Assembly (NCBI GenBank): GCA_963769665.1 | Contig: CAVYMQ010000003.1 | Coordinates: forward strand, 1,736,001-1,800,000 | DNA length: 64,000 bases | Source: JACCTU01 sp963769665 | GTDB lineage: Bacteria > Actinomycetota > Thermoleophilia > Gaiellales > Gaiellaceae | Direction: 5' to 3' | Shown: piece by piece, positions 53,435 through 61,637 of the stretch | Layout: each line of letters begins with the position of its first letter | Position numbering within the stretch: the first letter of the stretch is position 1 | Translations under genes and position numbers: made by a program | The notes under the pieces: generated by a model | Told to the model about the DNA's origin: nothing | The model's input: the letters and a program-made list of their open reading frames with translations, nothing else | The model's database searches: none

Positions 53435-54481
53435 ATGGCGATCGACGCGCTGATCGACGAGCTCGAGCGCAAGTACCGTGAAACGCAGGAGCGCATGTCC
53501 GATCCTGCGGTCTACAACGACCATCGCGAGGCAGCCGACACGGGCCGCCGGCTCAAAGAGCTCGAAGGCCCGTACAAGCTCACGCAGGAGTGGCGCGAGA
53601 TCACCGCCGATCTCGAGGCCGCACGCGACGACGGCGACCTGCGCGAGCTCGTCCCCGATCTCGAGGAGCGGCTCGCCGCGCTCGAGGAGGAGCTGAAGCT
53701 CGCGCTCGTCGAGACCGACCCGGCCGACAGCAAGGACGTGATCCTCGAGATTCGTCAGGGCGTCGGCGGCGACGAGGCCGCGCTCTGGGCTGCGGAGGTG
53801 CTCCGGATGCTGACGCGCTACGCGGAGCGTCGCGGCTGGAAGACCGAGACCCTCGGCGGCTCGCCGAACGAGTTCGGCGGGATCAAGGAGATGACGATTG
53901 CCGTCAAGGGCGACGGGGCGTATTCCGTCTTCAAGTGGGAGGGCGGCACGCACCGCGTGCAGCGCGTCCCCGAGACCGAGTCGCAGGGACGCATCCACAC
54001 GTCGACCGCGACGGTCGCCGTGATGCCCGAGGCCGAAGAGGTCGAGGTGGAGATCGATCAGAACGACTTGAAGATCGACGTCTACCGCTCGACCGGTCCG
54101 GGCGGCCAGAGCGTGAACACGACCGACTCGGCAGTGCGCATCACGCACGTTCCGACCGGGACCGTCGTCTCGATGCAGGACGAGAAGTCGCAGCTCCAGA
54201 ACAAGGCGAAGGCCATGCGCGTGCTTCGTGCGCGGCTCTACGAGCACGAGCGCGAGAAACAGCAGGCCGAGCTCGCCGCGACGCGCCGCTCGCAGATCGG
54301 GACGGGCGAGCGCGCGGAGAAGATCCGGACGTACAACTTCGCGGAGAACCGCGTGACCGACCACCGCATCCATCTCACCCAGCACAAGCTCGACCGCGTC
54401 CTGGAGGGCGAGCTCGACGACTTCACCGAGGCGCTCGCCGCGGAAGAGCGGCGCCGCGTGCTCGAATCAACGCCGGCGTGA
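53435..54481 (+). CDS. prfA: Peptide chain release factor 1
   Basis: 348 residues, normal length. It recognises UAA and UAG stops through the PAT/PVT-type loop and releases the peptide by the GGQ motif in STGPGGQSVNTTDSAV. Coiled N-terminal domain MAIDALIDELERKYRETQER. RVQRVPETESQGRIHTS is the usual family signature. GAGG lies close before the ATG. The downstream prmC, in GTGA overlap, encodes the enzyme that methylates the GGQ glutamine. Confidence 0.97.
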   Translation: MAIDALIDELERKYRETQERMSDPAVYNDHREAADTGRRLKELEGPYKLTQEWREITADLEAARDDGDLRELVPDLEERLAALEEELKLALVETDPADSKDVILEIRQGVGGDEAALWAAEVLRMLTRYAERRGWKTETLGGSPNEFGGIKEMTIAVKGDGAYSVFKWEGGTHRVQRVPETESQGRIHTSTATVAVMPEAEEVEVEIDQNDLKIDVYRSTGPGGQSVNTTDSAVRITHVPTGTVVSMQDEKSQLQNKAKAMRVLRARLYEHEREKQQAELAATRRSQIGTGERAEKIRTYNFAENRVTDHRIHLTQHKLDRVLEGELDDFTEALAAEERRRVLESTPA

Positions 54482-55302
54482 CCGTCGGCGAGGTGCTGCG
54501 CCGGGCGACGGAGTTCCTCGCCGGCAAGGGAGTGGAGAGCCCGAGGCTCGACGCCGAGCATCTCCTCGGGAAGGCGCTCGGCTTCTCGCGCGTCGAGTTG
54601 TACATGCATCACGATCGCCCGCTGGACGACTCGGAACGCGACGCCTACCGCGAGCTCATCCGCAGGCGAGGCGAGCGTGAGCCGCTCGCCTATGTGCTGG
54701 GCGAGTGGGGCTTCCGCCGGCTGACGCTGACGACCGACCGACGTGCGCTCGTGCCGCGGCCCGAAACGGAAGTCGTCGTCGAGCGCTGCCTCGCGCTGCT
54801 GAACGGCGGGACGCCGCGTGTGCTCGACGTCGGCACGGGGACCGGCGCAATCGCGCTCGCGATCGCGGACGAGCATCCGGGGGCGAAGGTCCGGGCGCTC
54901 GACGTCTCCCCCGAGGCTCTGGCGCTCGCACGCGAGAACGCCGAGCGGACCGGGCTGGAGATCGAGCTCGTCGAGGGTGATCTCGTGGGCGGACTGGGCG
55001 ACCGCGAATACGATCTCGTGGTGTCGAACCCGCCGTACATCGCGCAAGAAGAGATCGACACGCTCCAGCCGGAGGTCCGCGAATGGGAGCCGCGGCTTGC
55101 GACCGTCGGCGGCGGGCACACCGCGCAGATCGCCGAGCACGCGCTCGATGCGCTCGTGCCCGGCGGGCATCTCGTGCTCGAGGTCGCCGACACGCGCGCG
55201 GGCGCGGTCGCCGAGCTGCTCGAGCGTCTCGGCTACGAGGAGGTCGCCGTCATCGAGGATCTCGCAGGGCGAGACCGGATCGTCGAGGGGAAACGGGCGT
55301 GA
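54478..55302 (+). CDS. prmC: Release factor glutamine methyltransferase
   Basis: 274 residues. The SAM motif is VLDVGTGTGAIALAIA, the catalytic NPPY is in DLVVSNPPYIAQEE, and the N-terminal PrmC domain has SPRLDAEHLLGKALG. It N5-methylates the glutamine of the GGQ motif of RF1 and RF2. GTG start in GTGA overlap with prfA, and a GTGA overlap with tsaC follows. Confidence 0.97.
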   Translation: MTVGEVLRRATEFLAGKGVESPRLDAEHLLGKALGFSRVELYMHHDRPLDDSERDAYRELIRRRGEREPLAYVLGEWGFRRLTLTTDRRALVPRPETEVVVERCLALLNGGTPRVLDVGTGTGAIALAIADEHPGAKVRALDVSPEALALARENAERTGLEIELVEGDLVGGLGDREYDLVVSNPPYIAQEEIDTLQPEVREWEPRLATVGGGHTAQIAEHALDALVPGGHLVLEVADTRAGAVAELLERLGYEEVAVIEDLAGRDRIVEGKRA

Positions 55303-55886
55303 TCGAGACCGCCGTCGACGCGCTGAACGCGGGCAAGATCGTCGTCCTTCCCACCGACACCGTGTACGGGCTCTGCGTCTCGCCGTACCGAGAGGAGCCG
55401 GCGCAGAAGGTGTTCGACCTGAAGGGGCGCGAGAACCAGCAGGCGATCGCGCTCGTGGCCGGCGATCTCGAGATGCTGTTCGAGTGCGTCCCGGAGCTTC
55501 GCGGCCGGTCGGGGACGATCGCGCGAGAGCTGCTGCCGGGCCCCTACACGCTGGTCTTCCCGAACCCTGCGCGCCGCTACCGGTGGCTGACGGGCGCCCG
55601 GCCGGACACGATCGGCGTGCGCGTCCCGATTCTCGAGGGCTACGGCAAGCAGGTGCTCGACCGCGTCGGCGCGGTCGCCGCGACGAGCGCGAACCTCCAC
55701 GGCGGCCGGGATCCGAAGACGGTCGCGGAGATCCCGCAGGAGATCCTGAACGGCGTCGCCGAGGTCGTCGACGCGGGAGAGCTCCCGGGCGTCTCCTCGA
55801 CCGTGATCGACTTCACCGGCGAGCGCCCGGTCGTCCTGCGCGAGGGCGCAGGCGACGTCGAGCGCGCTCTCGCAGTGCTGGCCTGA
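55299..55886 (+). CDS. tsaC: L-threonylcarbamoyladenylate synthase (Sua5/YciO/YrdC)
   Basis: 195 residues, the short form without the Sua5 C-terminal domain. It makes threonylcarbamoyl-AMP for the t6A37 modification of ANN-decoding tRNAs. Core: GKIVVLPTDTVYGLC, KGRENQQAIALV, LLPGPYTLVF, TIGVRVPI, VAATSANLHGGRDP and SSTVIDFTG. GTG start in GTGA overlap with prmC. The last gene before the glyA promoter gap. Confidence 0.95.
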   Translation: MIETAVDALNAGKIVVLPTDTVYGLCVSPYREEPAQKVFDLKGRENQQAIALVAGDLEMLFECVPELRGRSGTIARELLPGPYTLVFPNPARRYRWLTGARPDTIGVRVPILEGYGKQVLDRVGAVAATSANLHGGRDPKTVAEIPQEILNGVAEVVDAGELPGVSSTVIDFTGERPVVLREGAGDVERALAVLA

Positions 55887-55894
55887 GGCCCGAG

Positions 55895-55928
55895 TAGCAT
55901 CCCTGGGACCTCCCGGGGAAGGAGCCAC
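55895..55928 (+). promoter_or_regulatory. glyA promoter and short leader
   Basis: TAGCAT at 55895-55900 is a possible -10. The leader contains CCCTGGGA and TCCCGGGG, which can form a small hairpin, and GGAAGGAG gives a proper ribosome-binding site before the ATG at 55929, unlike the leaderless genes nearby. Confidence 0.4.
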
Positions 55929-57230
55929 ATGGCCATCGCGCAGGAAACCCTCCAGCACCTCCGCACTGCAGGCCTCTCAGAGGTCGATCCCGAGATCGCG
56001 GAGCTGCTCACCGCCGAGCTCGAGCGGCAGCGCGGGCAGATCGAGTTGATCGCGTCCGAGAACTTCACCTGGCCGAGCGTGTTCGAGGCGGTCGGGTCGG
56101 TGCCGACGAACAAGTACGCCGAGGGCTACCCGGGTAAGCGGTACTACGGCGGCTGCGAGGTCGTCGACGAGATCGAGTCGATCGCGATCGAGCGCGCGAA
56201 GTCGCTCTTCGGCGCCGAGCACGCGAACGTCCAGCCGCACGCCGGTGCTCAGGCGAACATGGGCGTGTACTTCGCAACACTTCAGCCCGGCGACACGATC
56301 CTCTCGATGAAGCTCGACTCCGGCGGGCACCTCTCGCACGGGCTCAAGGTCAACTTCTCCGGGCGGCTCTACACGATCGTCGGCTACGGCGTCGAGCGCA
56401 CGACGTCGCTCGTCGACTACGACGAGGTGCTCGCGCTCGCGAAGGAGCACCGGCCGAAGCTGATCATCTGCGGCGGCTCCGCGTATCCCCGCGCGATCGA
56501 GGCCGACCGCTTCCGTGAGATCGCCGACGAGGTCGACGCGCTGCTGATGTGCGACATGGCGCACTTCGCGGGTCTCGTCGCGGCTGGGTTGCATCCCAAC
56601 CCGATGCCGCACTGCGACTTCGTCACCTCGACCACGCACAAGACGCTGGCAGGACCGCGCGCAGGGTTCATCCTCTGCAAAGAGGAGTTCGCGAAGGACG
56701 TCGACCGTGCGGTCTTCCCCGGCATGCAGGGCGGCCCGCTCGAGCACACGATCGCGGCCAAGGCGGCGTGCTTCAAGATCGCGGCGACCGATGCCTTCCG
56801 CGACTACCAGTCGCAGGTGCGTGCGAACGCCGACGCCCTCGGCGAGACGCTGATCGAGGGCGGACTCGACCTGCTCACAGGTGGCACCGACACGCATCTC
56901 CTGCAGATCGACCTGCGCAACTCGGAGTGGACGGGCAAGGACGCGGAAGAGCGGCTGCACGAGGTGAAGCTGACGGTCAACCGCAACACGGTGCCGTTCG
57001 ACGAGCGCCCGCCCACCGTCGGCTCGGGCGTGCGCGTCGGCACGCCGGCCGCGACGATGCGCGGCTTCGACGAGGACGACTTCCGCGAGGTCGGGTCGGT
57101 GATGGTCGAGGCGCTCGGGCACGCACCCGAGCTAGCAGTGCTGAACGAGCGCATCGACGCGCTCTGCGCGAGGCGGCCGCTCTATCCGGGGTTCCGCGGC
57201 TACACCACGTACGAGCCCGTCTCGAAGTGA
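55929..57230 (+). CDS. glyA: Serine hydroxymethyltransferase
   Basis: 433 residues, PLP enzyme converting serine and tetrahydrofolate to glycine and methylene-THF. The PLP lysine is in VTSTTHKTLAGPRAGF; the substrate glutamates are in LIASENFTWPSV and GYPGKRYYGGCE. NVQPHAGAQANMGVYF and DMAHFAGLVAAGLHPNP are typical. ATG preceded by GGAAGGAG. GTGA overlap with upp follows, joining one-carbon and pyrimidine salvage genes. Confidence 0.98.
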   Translation: MAIAQETLQHLRTAGLSEVDPEIAELLTAELERQRGQIELIASENFTWPSVFEAVGSVPTNKYAEGYPGKRYYGGCEVVDEIESIAIERAKSLFGAEHANVQPHAGAQANMGVYFATLQPGDTILSMKLDSGGHLSHGLKVNFSGRLYTIVGYGVERTTSLVDYDEVLALAKEHRPKLIICGGSAYPRAIEADRFREIADEVDALLMCDMAHFAGLVAAGLHPNPMPHCDFVTSTTHKTLAGPRAGFILCKEEFAKDVDRAVFPGMQGGPLEHTIAAKAACFKIAATDAFRDYQSQVRANADALGETLIEGGLDLLTGGTDTHLLQIDLRNSEWTGKDAEERLHEVKLTVNRNTVPFDERPPTVGSGVRVGTPAATMRGFDEDDFREVGSVMVEALGHAPELAVLNERIDALCARRPLYPGFRGYTTYEPVSK

Positions 57231-57871
57231 GCGCCACCGCAACCGGCCGCGTCACGCACGTGACGCACCCGCTCGTGCAGCACAAGCTGTCGTACCTGCG
57301 CGACAAGGACACGCCGACCGTCCACTTCCGGAAGCTCGTCGAGGAGGTCACGCTGCTCCTGACCTATGAGGCGACGAAGGAGTTTCCGACGGAAGACGTC
57401 GTGATCGAGACGCCGCTCGAGAGCGCACCGTTTCCGCGGATCGCGGGCAAGAAGGTCGCGGTCACCCCGGTGCTCCGCGCCGGGGTCGGGATGCTCGACG
57501 GCGTGCTCTCGCTCATCTCGAGCGCGCGCGTCGGGTTCATCGGGATGTACCGCGACGAGGAGACGCTCCAGCCGGTGCAGTACTTCGTGAAGCTGCCGGC
57601 CGACATGAACGACCGTGACGCGATCGTGCTCGACCCGATGCTCGCGACCGGCAACTCCAGCGCCGCGGCGATCGAGATGGTCAAGGAAGCAGGCGCCCGC
57701 ACGGTGACGCTCGTCTGCCTGGTCGCCGTGCAGGAGGGAATCGACCGCGTGCACCGCGACCACCCCGACGTGCACATCGTGTGCGCGGCGATCGACCGCG
57801 AGCTCGACGAGCGCGGCTACATCGTCCCGGGTCTCGGCGACGCGGGCGACCGGCTCTACGGCACGAAGTAG
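57227..57871 (+). CDS. upp: Uracil phosphoribosyltransferase
   Basis: 214 residues. It makes UMP from uracil and PRPP. PRPP site DPMLATGNSSAAAIEMVKEA; VAVTPVLRAGVGMLDGVL; GFIGMYRDEETLQPVQYF; YIVPGLGDAGDRLYGTK at the C-terminus. GTG start in GTGA overlap with glyA. Ends 6 nt before the WecA-like gene. Confidence 0.97.
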   Translation: MSATATGRVTHVTHPLVQHKLSYLRDKDTPTVHFRKLVEEVTLLLTYEATKEFPTEDVVIETPLESAPFPRIAGKKVAVTPVLRAGVGMLDGVLSLISSARVGFIGMYRDEETLQPVQYFVKLPADMNDRDAIVLDPMLATGNSSAAAIEMVKEAGARTVTLVCLVAVQEGIDRVHRDHPDVHIVCAAIDRELDERGYIVPGLGDAGDRLYGTK

Positions 57872-57877
57872 CCCGGT

Positions 57878-59002
57878 ATGTGGGACGAGCTGAGGGACAC
57901 GCCAGAGGCCGTCTGGGGCTTCGCGCTCGCGCTCGGGATCGTGCTGCTGCTGACGCCCTCGATCGGGCAGATCGCGCGGCGGATCGGAGCCGTCGATGCG
58001 CCCGAGGCGCGGCGGCTGAACGAGCTGCCGGTGCCGCGGCTCGGCGGGCTTGCGCTCTTCGTCGGGATCCTCCTGCCGTCGCTCGCGTTCCTCGACATGA
58101 CCCGCGAGGCGCGCGGACTGCTGCTCGGCGCGGCGATCGCGACCACGGTCGGAGCGATCGACGACTTCCGCGGCCTCGCGTGGTGGCAGAAGCTCGCGGG
58201 TCAGGTGACCGCCGCGGCTGTGCCGGCGGCGTTCGGGATCTACATCGACCGCTTCAACTTCCCGCTCCTGGCCGACCCGTACATCGAGCTGCCGACGTGG
58301 CTCGGCGTGGGGGCGACGATCGTCTGGGTCGTCGCGCTGATGAACATGGTCAACTTCCTCGACGGGATGGACGGCCTGGCGGCCGGTGTCTGCGGGATCG
58401 CCGGCTTCACGTTCGCGGTGATCGCGCTCTCGCTCGGCAAGCCCACCGCCGCCGTCTTCTCGGCGATCGTCGCAGGAGCGTGCTTCGGCTTCCTCCGCCA
58501 CAACTTCTTCCCGGCGCGGATCTTCATGGGCGACTCGGGAGCCCTGCTGCTGGGGTATGCGCTCGCGACGATCGCGATCCAGGGGCTGCTGAAGACCGCG
58601 TCGACCGTCGTGCTGTTCTTCCCGCTCGTGATGCTCGCGATCCCGATCCTCGACACGACGTTCGTGCTCGCGCGGAGGATCAAGCACGGCCAGAAGCTCT
58701 ACGCGGCGGACCAGTCGCATCTGCACTTTCGCTTCCTACGGCGCGGGTTCTCGCAACGGCGCGCTGCGCTGACGATGTACGCGTGGTGCGTCACGCTCGC
58801 GGGCGCGGCGTTCGCGACGAGGTTCGTCCCGTTCCGCGAGGGCGGCGAGTGGCATCTCTGGCCGACGCTCCTTGCGTTGGCGATCGGCCTCGTCGCGGTG
58901 GCGTTCTCGATCTACGTCGTCTACGTCCTCGAGATCGTCAAGCTCACGAATCGTCGCGGCCGCCGGCGCGAAGAAGCCGAGCGCGAGCGCCGATCCGCCT
59001 AG
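57878..59002 (+). CDS. WecA/TagO-like undecaprenyl-phosphate sugar-1-phosphate transferase
   Basis: 374 residues, about ten or eleven membrane segments. Catalytic-site motifs of the MraY/WecA family: GAIDDFRGL, NMVNFLDGMDGLAAG, FFPARIFMGDSGALLLG and the WecA-type HLHFRFLRRG loop. It starts lipid-linked glycan synthesis (cell-wall polymer or arabinogalactan-type linkage) by joining a sugar-1-phosphate to undecaprenyl phosphate. The basic tail (GRRREEAERERR) is cytosolic. The gene lies between upp and atp genes, as in many actinobacteria. Which sugar is used is not seen. Confidence 0.93.
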   Translation: MWDELRDTPEAVWGFALALGIVLLLTPSIGQIARRIGAVDAPEARRLNELPVPRLGGLALFVGILLPSLAFLDMTREARGLLLGAAIATTVGAIDDFRGLAWWQKLAGQVTAAAVPAAFGIYIDRFNFPLLADPYIELPTWLGVGATIVWVVALMNMVNFLDGMDGLAAGVCGIAGFTFAVIALSLGKPTAAVFSAIVAGACFGFLRHNFFPARIFMGDSGALLLGYALATIAIQGLLKTASTVVLFFPLVMLAIPILDTTFVLARRIKHGQKLYAADQSHLHFRFLRRGFSQRRAALTMYAWCVTLAGAAFATRFVPFREGGEWHLWPTLLALAIGLVAVAFSIYVVYVLEIVKLTNRRGRRREEAERERRSA

Positions 59003-59018
59003 CTCCTTCGGGACCTGC

Positions 59019-59035
59019 CCGGTGCCAGGCACCGG
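59019..59035. repeat. REP-like palindrome, copy A
   Basis: CCGGTGCCAGGCACCGG, a perfect 17-bp palindrome, followed by CCGTGTCC. Shares the core GTGCCWGGCAC with copy B 55 bp away, in opposite orientation, between two convergent genes. Confidence 0.55.
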
Positions 59036-59090
59036 CCGTGTCCGCACCAGCCCAACTCGCCGCAAAACCGGCACTTTCGTTGTCCACAGG

Positions 59091-59119
59091 CCATGTCCAG
59101 TGCCTGGCACCGGACATGG
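59091..59119. repeat. REP-like palindrome, copy B
   Basis: A 29-bp near-perfect palindrome: arms CCATGTCC and GGACATGG around GTGCC-T-GGCAC. It ends one base before the stop codon of the hydrolase at 59121. Its place between convergent genes means it could also work as a bidirectional terminator. Confidence 0.6.
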
Positions 59120-59120
59120 G

Positions 59121-59840
59121 CTACCGGGACGTGTCGCGGACGAACGCCTCGAGCAGCGCGTTGAACGGCTCGCCGAGGCGGGGGATCGTGTGTCCCGCGC
59201 CCGGCAGCACCGCGCGCTGCGCTCCGAGACGGTGTTCGAGGACGTCGCAGACGGCGTCGAACGCGGCGTTGTGGCCGCCCGAGACGACGAGCTTGGGGAA
59301 CGGCGCCGCCGCCAGCTCGTCGAGGGGAATCGTGGCCTGGTCCGGCGAGCGCTCGGCGATCGCTGCCCGCGCGCCTGCCTCGATCGCAGGTGGAAGCGGG
59401 TCGCGCAGCTTCAGCGACGACCCGACGAGCGGGAGGAAGAACTCGAGGTACCCACGCGGCTCCTTCGGGGTTCCCCCCTCGAAGTGGGCGAGGAACTCCT
59501 CGACCGCCGGGTCGCCGCGGGCCACGCCGAAGGCAGGTGGCTCGATGACCGTCAGCGAAGCGAGCGGCGCCTCCGCCGCCGCAAGCAGCGAGACGACCGC
59601 GCCGTAGGAGTGCGCCACGAGATGGTCGCCCGGCTCGAGCAGGGCGGCAAGCTCCTCGGCCTGCGCCTCGAAGTCGATCTCGGCGAGAGGAGGGTTCGGC
59701 GGGTAGCCGGACCGGGTGGGGACGACCAGCTCGAAGCGGTCGGCGAGGGGCTTCTGGGCGTTCCAGGTGAGCCAGCCCGGCGCGACCGACCCGTGGACGA
59801 GGACGAGCCTGGGACCCGACCCGAGACGCTCGACATGCAT
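59121..59840 (-). CDS. Alpha/beta-fold hydrolase
   Basis: 239 residues. Oxyanion start LVLVHGSVAPGW, nucleophile Ser in LVAHSYGAVVSLL, catalytic His in LPGAGHTIPRLGEP. Esterase or lipase-like enzyme with unknown substrate; not secreted. ATG at 59840; it is divergent from the ATP-synthase block across a 73-bp gap that holds a strong hairpin. Convergent with the WecA-like gene across the REP-like repeats. Confidence 0.93.
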   Translation of the reverse strand: MHVERLGSGPRLVLVHGSVAPGWLTWNAQKPLADRFELVVPTRSGYPPNPPLAEIDFEAQAEELAALLEPGDHLVAHSYGAVVSLLAAAEAPLASLTVIEPPAFGVARGDPAVEEFLAHFEGGTPKEPRGYLEFFLPLVGSSLKLRDPLPPAIEAGARAAIAERSPDQATIPLDELAAAPFPKLVVSGGHNAAFDAVCDVLEHRLGAQRAVLPGAGHTIPRLGEPFNALLEAFVRDTSR

Positions 59841-59856
59841 CGCACAATCATTAGCT

Positions 59857-59881
59857 AAAACCCGCTTGGGGAGCGGGTTTT
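59857..59881. terminator. Bidirectional terminator-like hairpin in a divergent gap
   Basis: AAAACCCGCT-TGGGG-AGCGGGTTTT: a 10-bp stem with A-run and T-run, readable as a terminator in both directions. It lies upstream of both flanking genes, so it does not end either one. It may stop antisense transcripts coming from wecA-like or atp transcription, or attenuate expression. Confidence 0.6.
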
Positions 59882-59899
59882 CGCTGTTACGAGCTTTGG

Positions 59900-59905
59900 T
59901 ATGCT
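59900..59905 (+). promoter_or_regulatory. -10 box of the ATP synthase operon
   Basis: TATGCT, 8 nt, then the GTG at 59914 of the first atp gene; a weak TTTTCG lies 16 nt upstream. A nearly leaderless transcript. Confidence 0.5.
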
Positions 59906-59913
59906 CGCCCTGA

Positions 59914-60114
59914 GTGGTTGAACCCGCCCGCCCGTCTCTTCAGCTCGCCGGCGCAGGGGGAACCCTGATCGGCACGACGGCTGCATGCGGCATCGTCGGC
60001 GCGCTCGTCGGCTGGGCTCTCGGCTCGTGGCCGCTCGGCCTGATGGCCGGGCTCGTCGTCGGGATTCCCGTCGGGATCTTCGCGGTGTACCGGCGCTACC
60101 GGGAGGCAATGTGA
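59914..60114 (+). CDS. AtpZ-like small membrane protein
   Basis: 66 residues with two membrane segments (about 13-34 and 40-58): TAACGIVGALVGWALGSW and GLMAGLVVGIPVGIFAVY. The length and place at the head of an atp operon match AtpZ, which with AtpI aids magnesium or calcium uptake or c-ring assembly in some bacteria. GTG start, 8 nt after a -10 box. GTGA overlap with the next gene. Confidence 0.82.
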   Translation: MVEPARPSLQLAGAGGTLIGTTAACGIVGALVGWALGSWPLGLMAGLVVGIPVGIFAVYRRYREAM

Positions 60115-60506
60115 GGCTCGCGATGTTCGAGACTCCTCGCCCGGCTCCGGGCCGCCTGCTGCCCGCGATCGCCGCCCTTGGCCTCTTCGCGCTGGCACTG
60201 CCCGTGTTCGTCGTCGCCGACCTGCCGCTCGGCGGCTGGGTGCTCGCCTTCGTGCTCTGGCTCGCCTCGCAGGGGTTGTCGCTCCTCTTGGCGCGGCTGG
60301 GCGTAGGCGCCGATAAGCTCGCCGCCTCGGGCGTGGTGGGGATTGGAATGACTTTGCGCTCGGTCGCGGTCGGCGTCGTGCTGATCGCGGTCGTAGCGTC
60401 TGACGCACGGCTTGGCCTCTCGGCCGCGCTCCTGTACGCGCTCGCGTACACGCTCGAGCTCGGCGTCTCGCTCGCCACGTACTTCGGCCAGGAGTCGACG
60501 CGATGA
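60111..60506 (+). CDS. AtpI-like membrane protein
   Basis: 131 residues with about four membrane segments (LLPAIAALGLFALALPVFVV and later ones). Position between AtpZ and AtpB and size match the ATP synthase subunit I family, linked to assembly of the c-ring. Sequence similarity to AtpI is only general. GTG start in GTGA overlap; its stop overlaps atpB as ATGA. Confidence 0.72.
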   Translation: MRLAMFETPRPAPGRLLPAIAALGLFALALPVFVVADLPLGGWVLAFVLWLASQGLSLLLARLGVGADKLAASGVVGIGMTLRSVAVGVVLIAVVASDARLGLSAALLYALAYTLELGVSLATYFGQESTR

Positions 60507-61363
60507 AGCTGCTCCTCCTGAACGCACTGACGCTCGCCGCGGAGGCTCCCGCGGGGGAAGAGGAGAAGTTCGACCCGTCGCACGAGTTCGAGCTGCCGGC
60601 CTTCGTCCCGATCCACATCGGCCCGCTCGACATGTCGATCAACAAGGCCGTCATCTATCTCTGGCTCGGCTCGCTGCTGACCATGGCGATCGGGATCCTG
60701 CTCATGCGCTTTCGCCTCCGCGTCACGCCGGACCGCCGCCAGACGATCGGCGAGCAGATCTACGACGTCGCCCAGACGCAGGTCGCCGAGCAGGGCCTGC
60801 CGACGAAGGCGATCGGCCGCTGGTTCCCGTACGTCGCCTCGCTCATGCTCTTCATCTGGACGATCAACATGCTCGGCTTCATCCCGCTTCCGATCACCGG
60901 CGAGACCTTCGAGCTCTTCGGGGTCGAGCTCCCGGTGTGGGGCATCTACGCCGCGACGTCGTCGATCTCGGTCACGCTGGCCCTGGCCCTCATGACCTTC
61001 GTGTTCACGCACTACGAGGGCATCCGTGCGAACGGGCCCGTCCGGTACTTCAAGAGCTGGATCCCCGAGGTCCCGAAGGCGATGCTGCCAATGCTCATAC
61101 CGCTCGAGATCCTCGGTCAGTTCATGCGGCTCGTATCGCTCTCAGTCCGTCTCTTCGCCAACATGCTCGCGGGCCACATGCTGATCCTGACCTTCATCGG
61201 ACTGATCTTCGTGCTCGAATCCGTCGTTCTCGCCGTGGTCGCGGTGCCTGCCGCAACCGCCTTCTACCTCTTCGAGGTCGTGATCGTCGTCTCGATCCAG
61301 GCGTTCATCTTCGCTGCCCTGTCAGCCATCTACATCGGCTCGGCGATCGAGCCGGACCACTAA
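60503..61363 (+). CDS. atpB: ATP synthase subunit a
   Basis: 286 residues. The proton half-channel and essential Arg are in IPLEILGQFMRLVSLSVRLF, with the preceding FMRLVSLSVRLFANMLAGH signature and five or six membrane segments. The N-terminal tail is unusually acidic and exposed (EAPAGEEEKFDPSHEF). ATG at 60503 in ATGA overlap. Part of the F0 stator with subunits b and c encoded downstream. Confidence 0.96.
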   Translation: MKLLLLNALTLAAEAPAGEEEKFDPSHEFELPAFVPIHIGPLDMSINKAVIYLWLGSLLTMAIGILLMRFRLRVTPDRRQTIGEQIYDVAQTQVAEQGLPTKAIGRWFPYVASLMLFIWTINMLGFIPLPITGETFELFGVELPVWGIYAATSSISVTLALALMTFVFTHYEGIRANGPVRYFKSWIPEVPKAMLPMLIPLEILGQFMRLVSLSVRLFANMLAGHMLILTFIGLIFVLESVVLAVVAVPAATAFYLFEVVIVVSIQAFIFAALSAIYIGSAIEPDH

Positions 61364-61373
61364 AGGAGAGGGA

Positions 61374-61637
61374 ATGTCCAATCTCGTTCTTGCCGCCACC
61401 GAGGGGAACGTCGTCGACCTCGGCAAGGCGATCGCACTCGCGCTCGGGATCGGGCTCGGCTCGCTCGGCGCGGGTATCGGCATCGGCAACATCTTCGGCT
61501 CGATGATCCAGTCGGTCGCGCGTCAGCCCGAGCTTCGCGGTGAGCTGACCGGGATCATGTGGCTGGGCTTCGCGCTGACCGAGGCCGTCGTCTTCTACGG
61601 CCTGATCGGCGGCCTGCTGGCGTTCGTTCTCGTCTAG
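61374..61637 (+). CDS. atpE: ATP synthase subunit c
   Basis: 87 residues, a two-helix hairpin: helix 1 with GIGLGSLGAGIGIGNIFGS, loop ARQPEL, helix 2 with GFALTEAVVFYGLIGGLLAF, whose Glu is the ion-carrying carboxylate. The helices lack the sodium-type Q/E/S pattern, so protons are the likely ion. AAAGGAGAGG before the ATG is a strong ribosome-binding site, fitting the need for many copies per enzyme. Confidence 0.97.
   Translation: MSNLVLAATEGNVVDLGKAIALALGIGLGSLGAGIGIGNIFGSMIQSVARQPELRGELTGIMWLGFALTEAVVFYGLIGGLLAFVLV

Noticed and set aside
60312..60319. GCCGATAA inside the AtpI-like gene as a sigma28 -10 box
   Set aside because: It is within coding sequence, no matching -35 half lies at the right distance, and no gene starts nearby.
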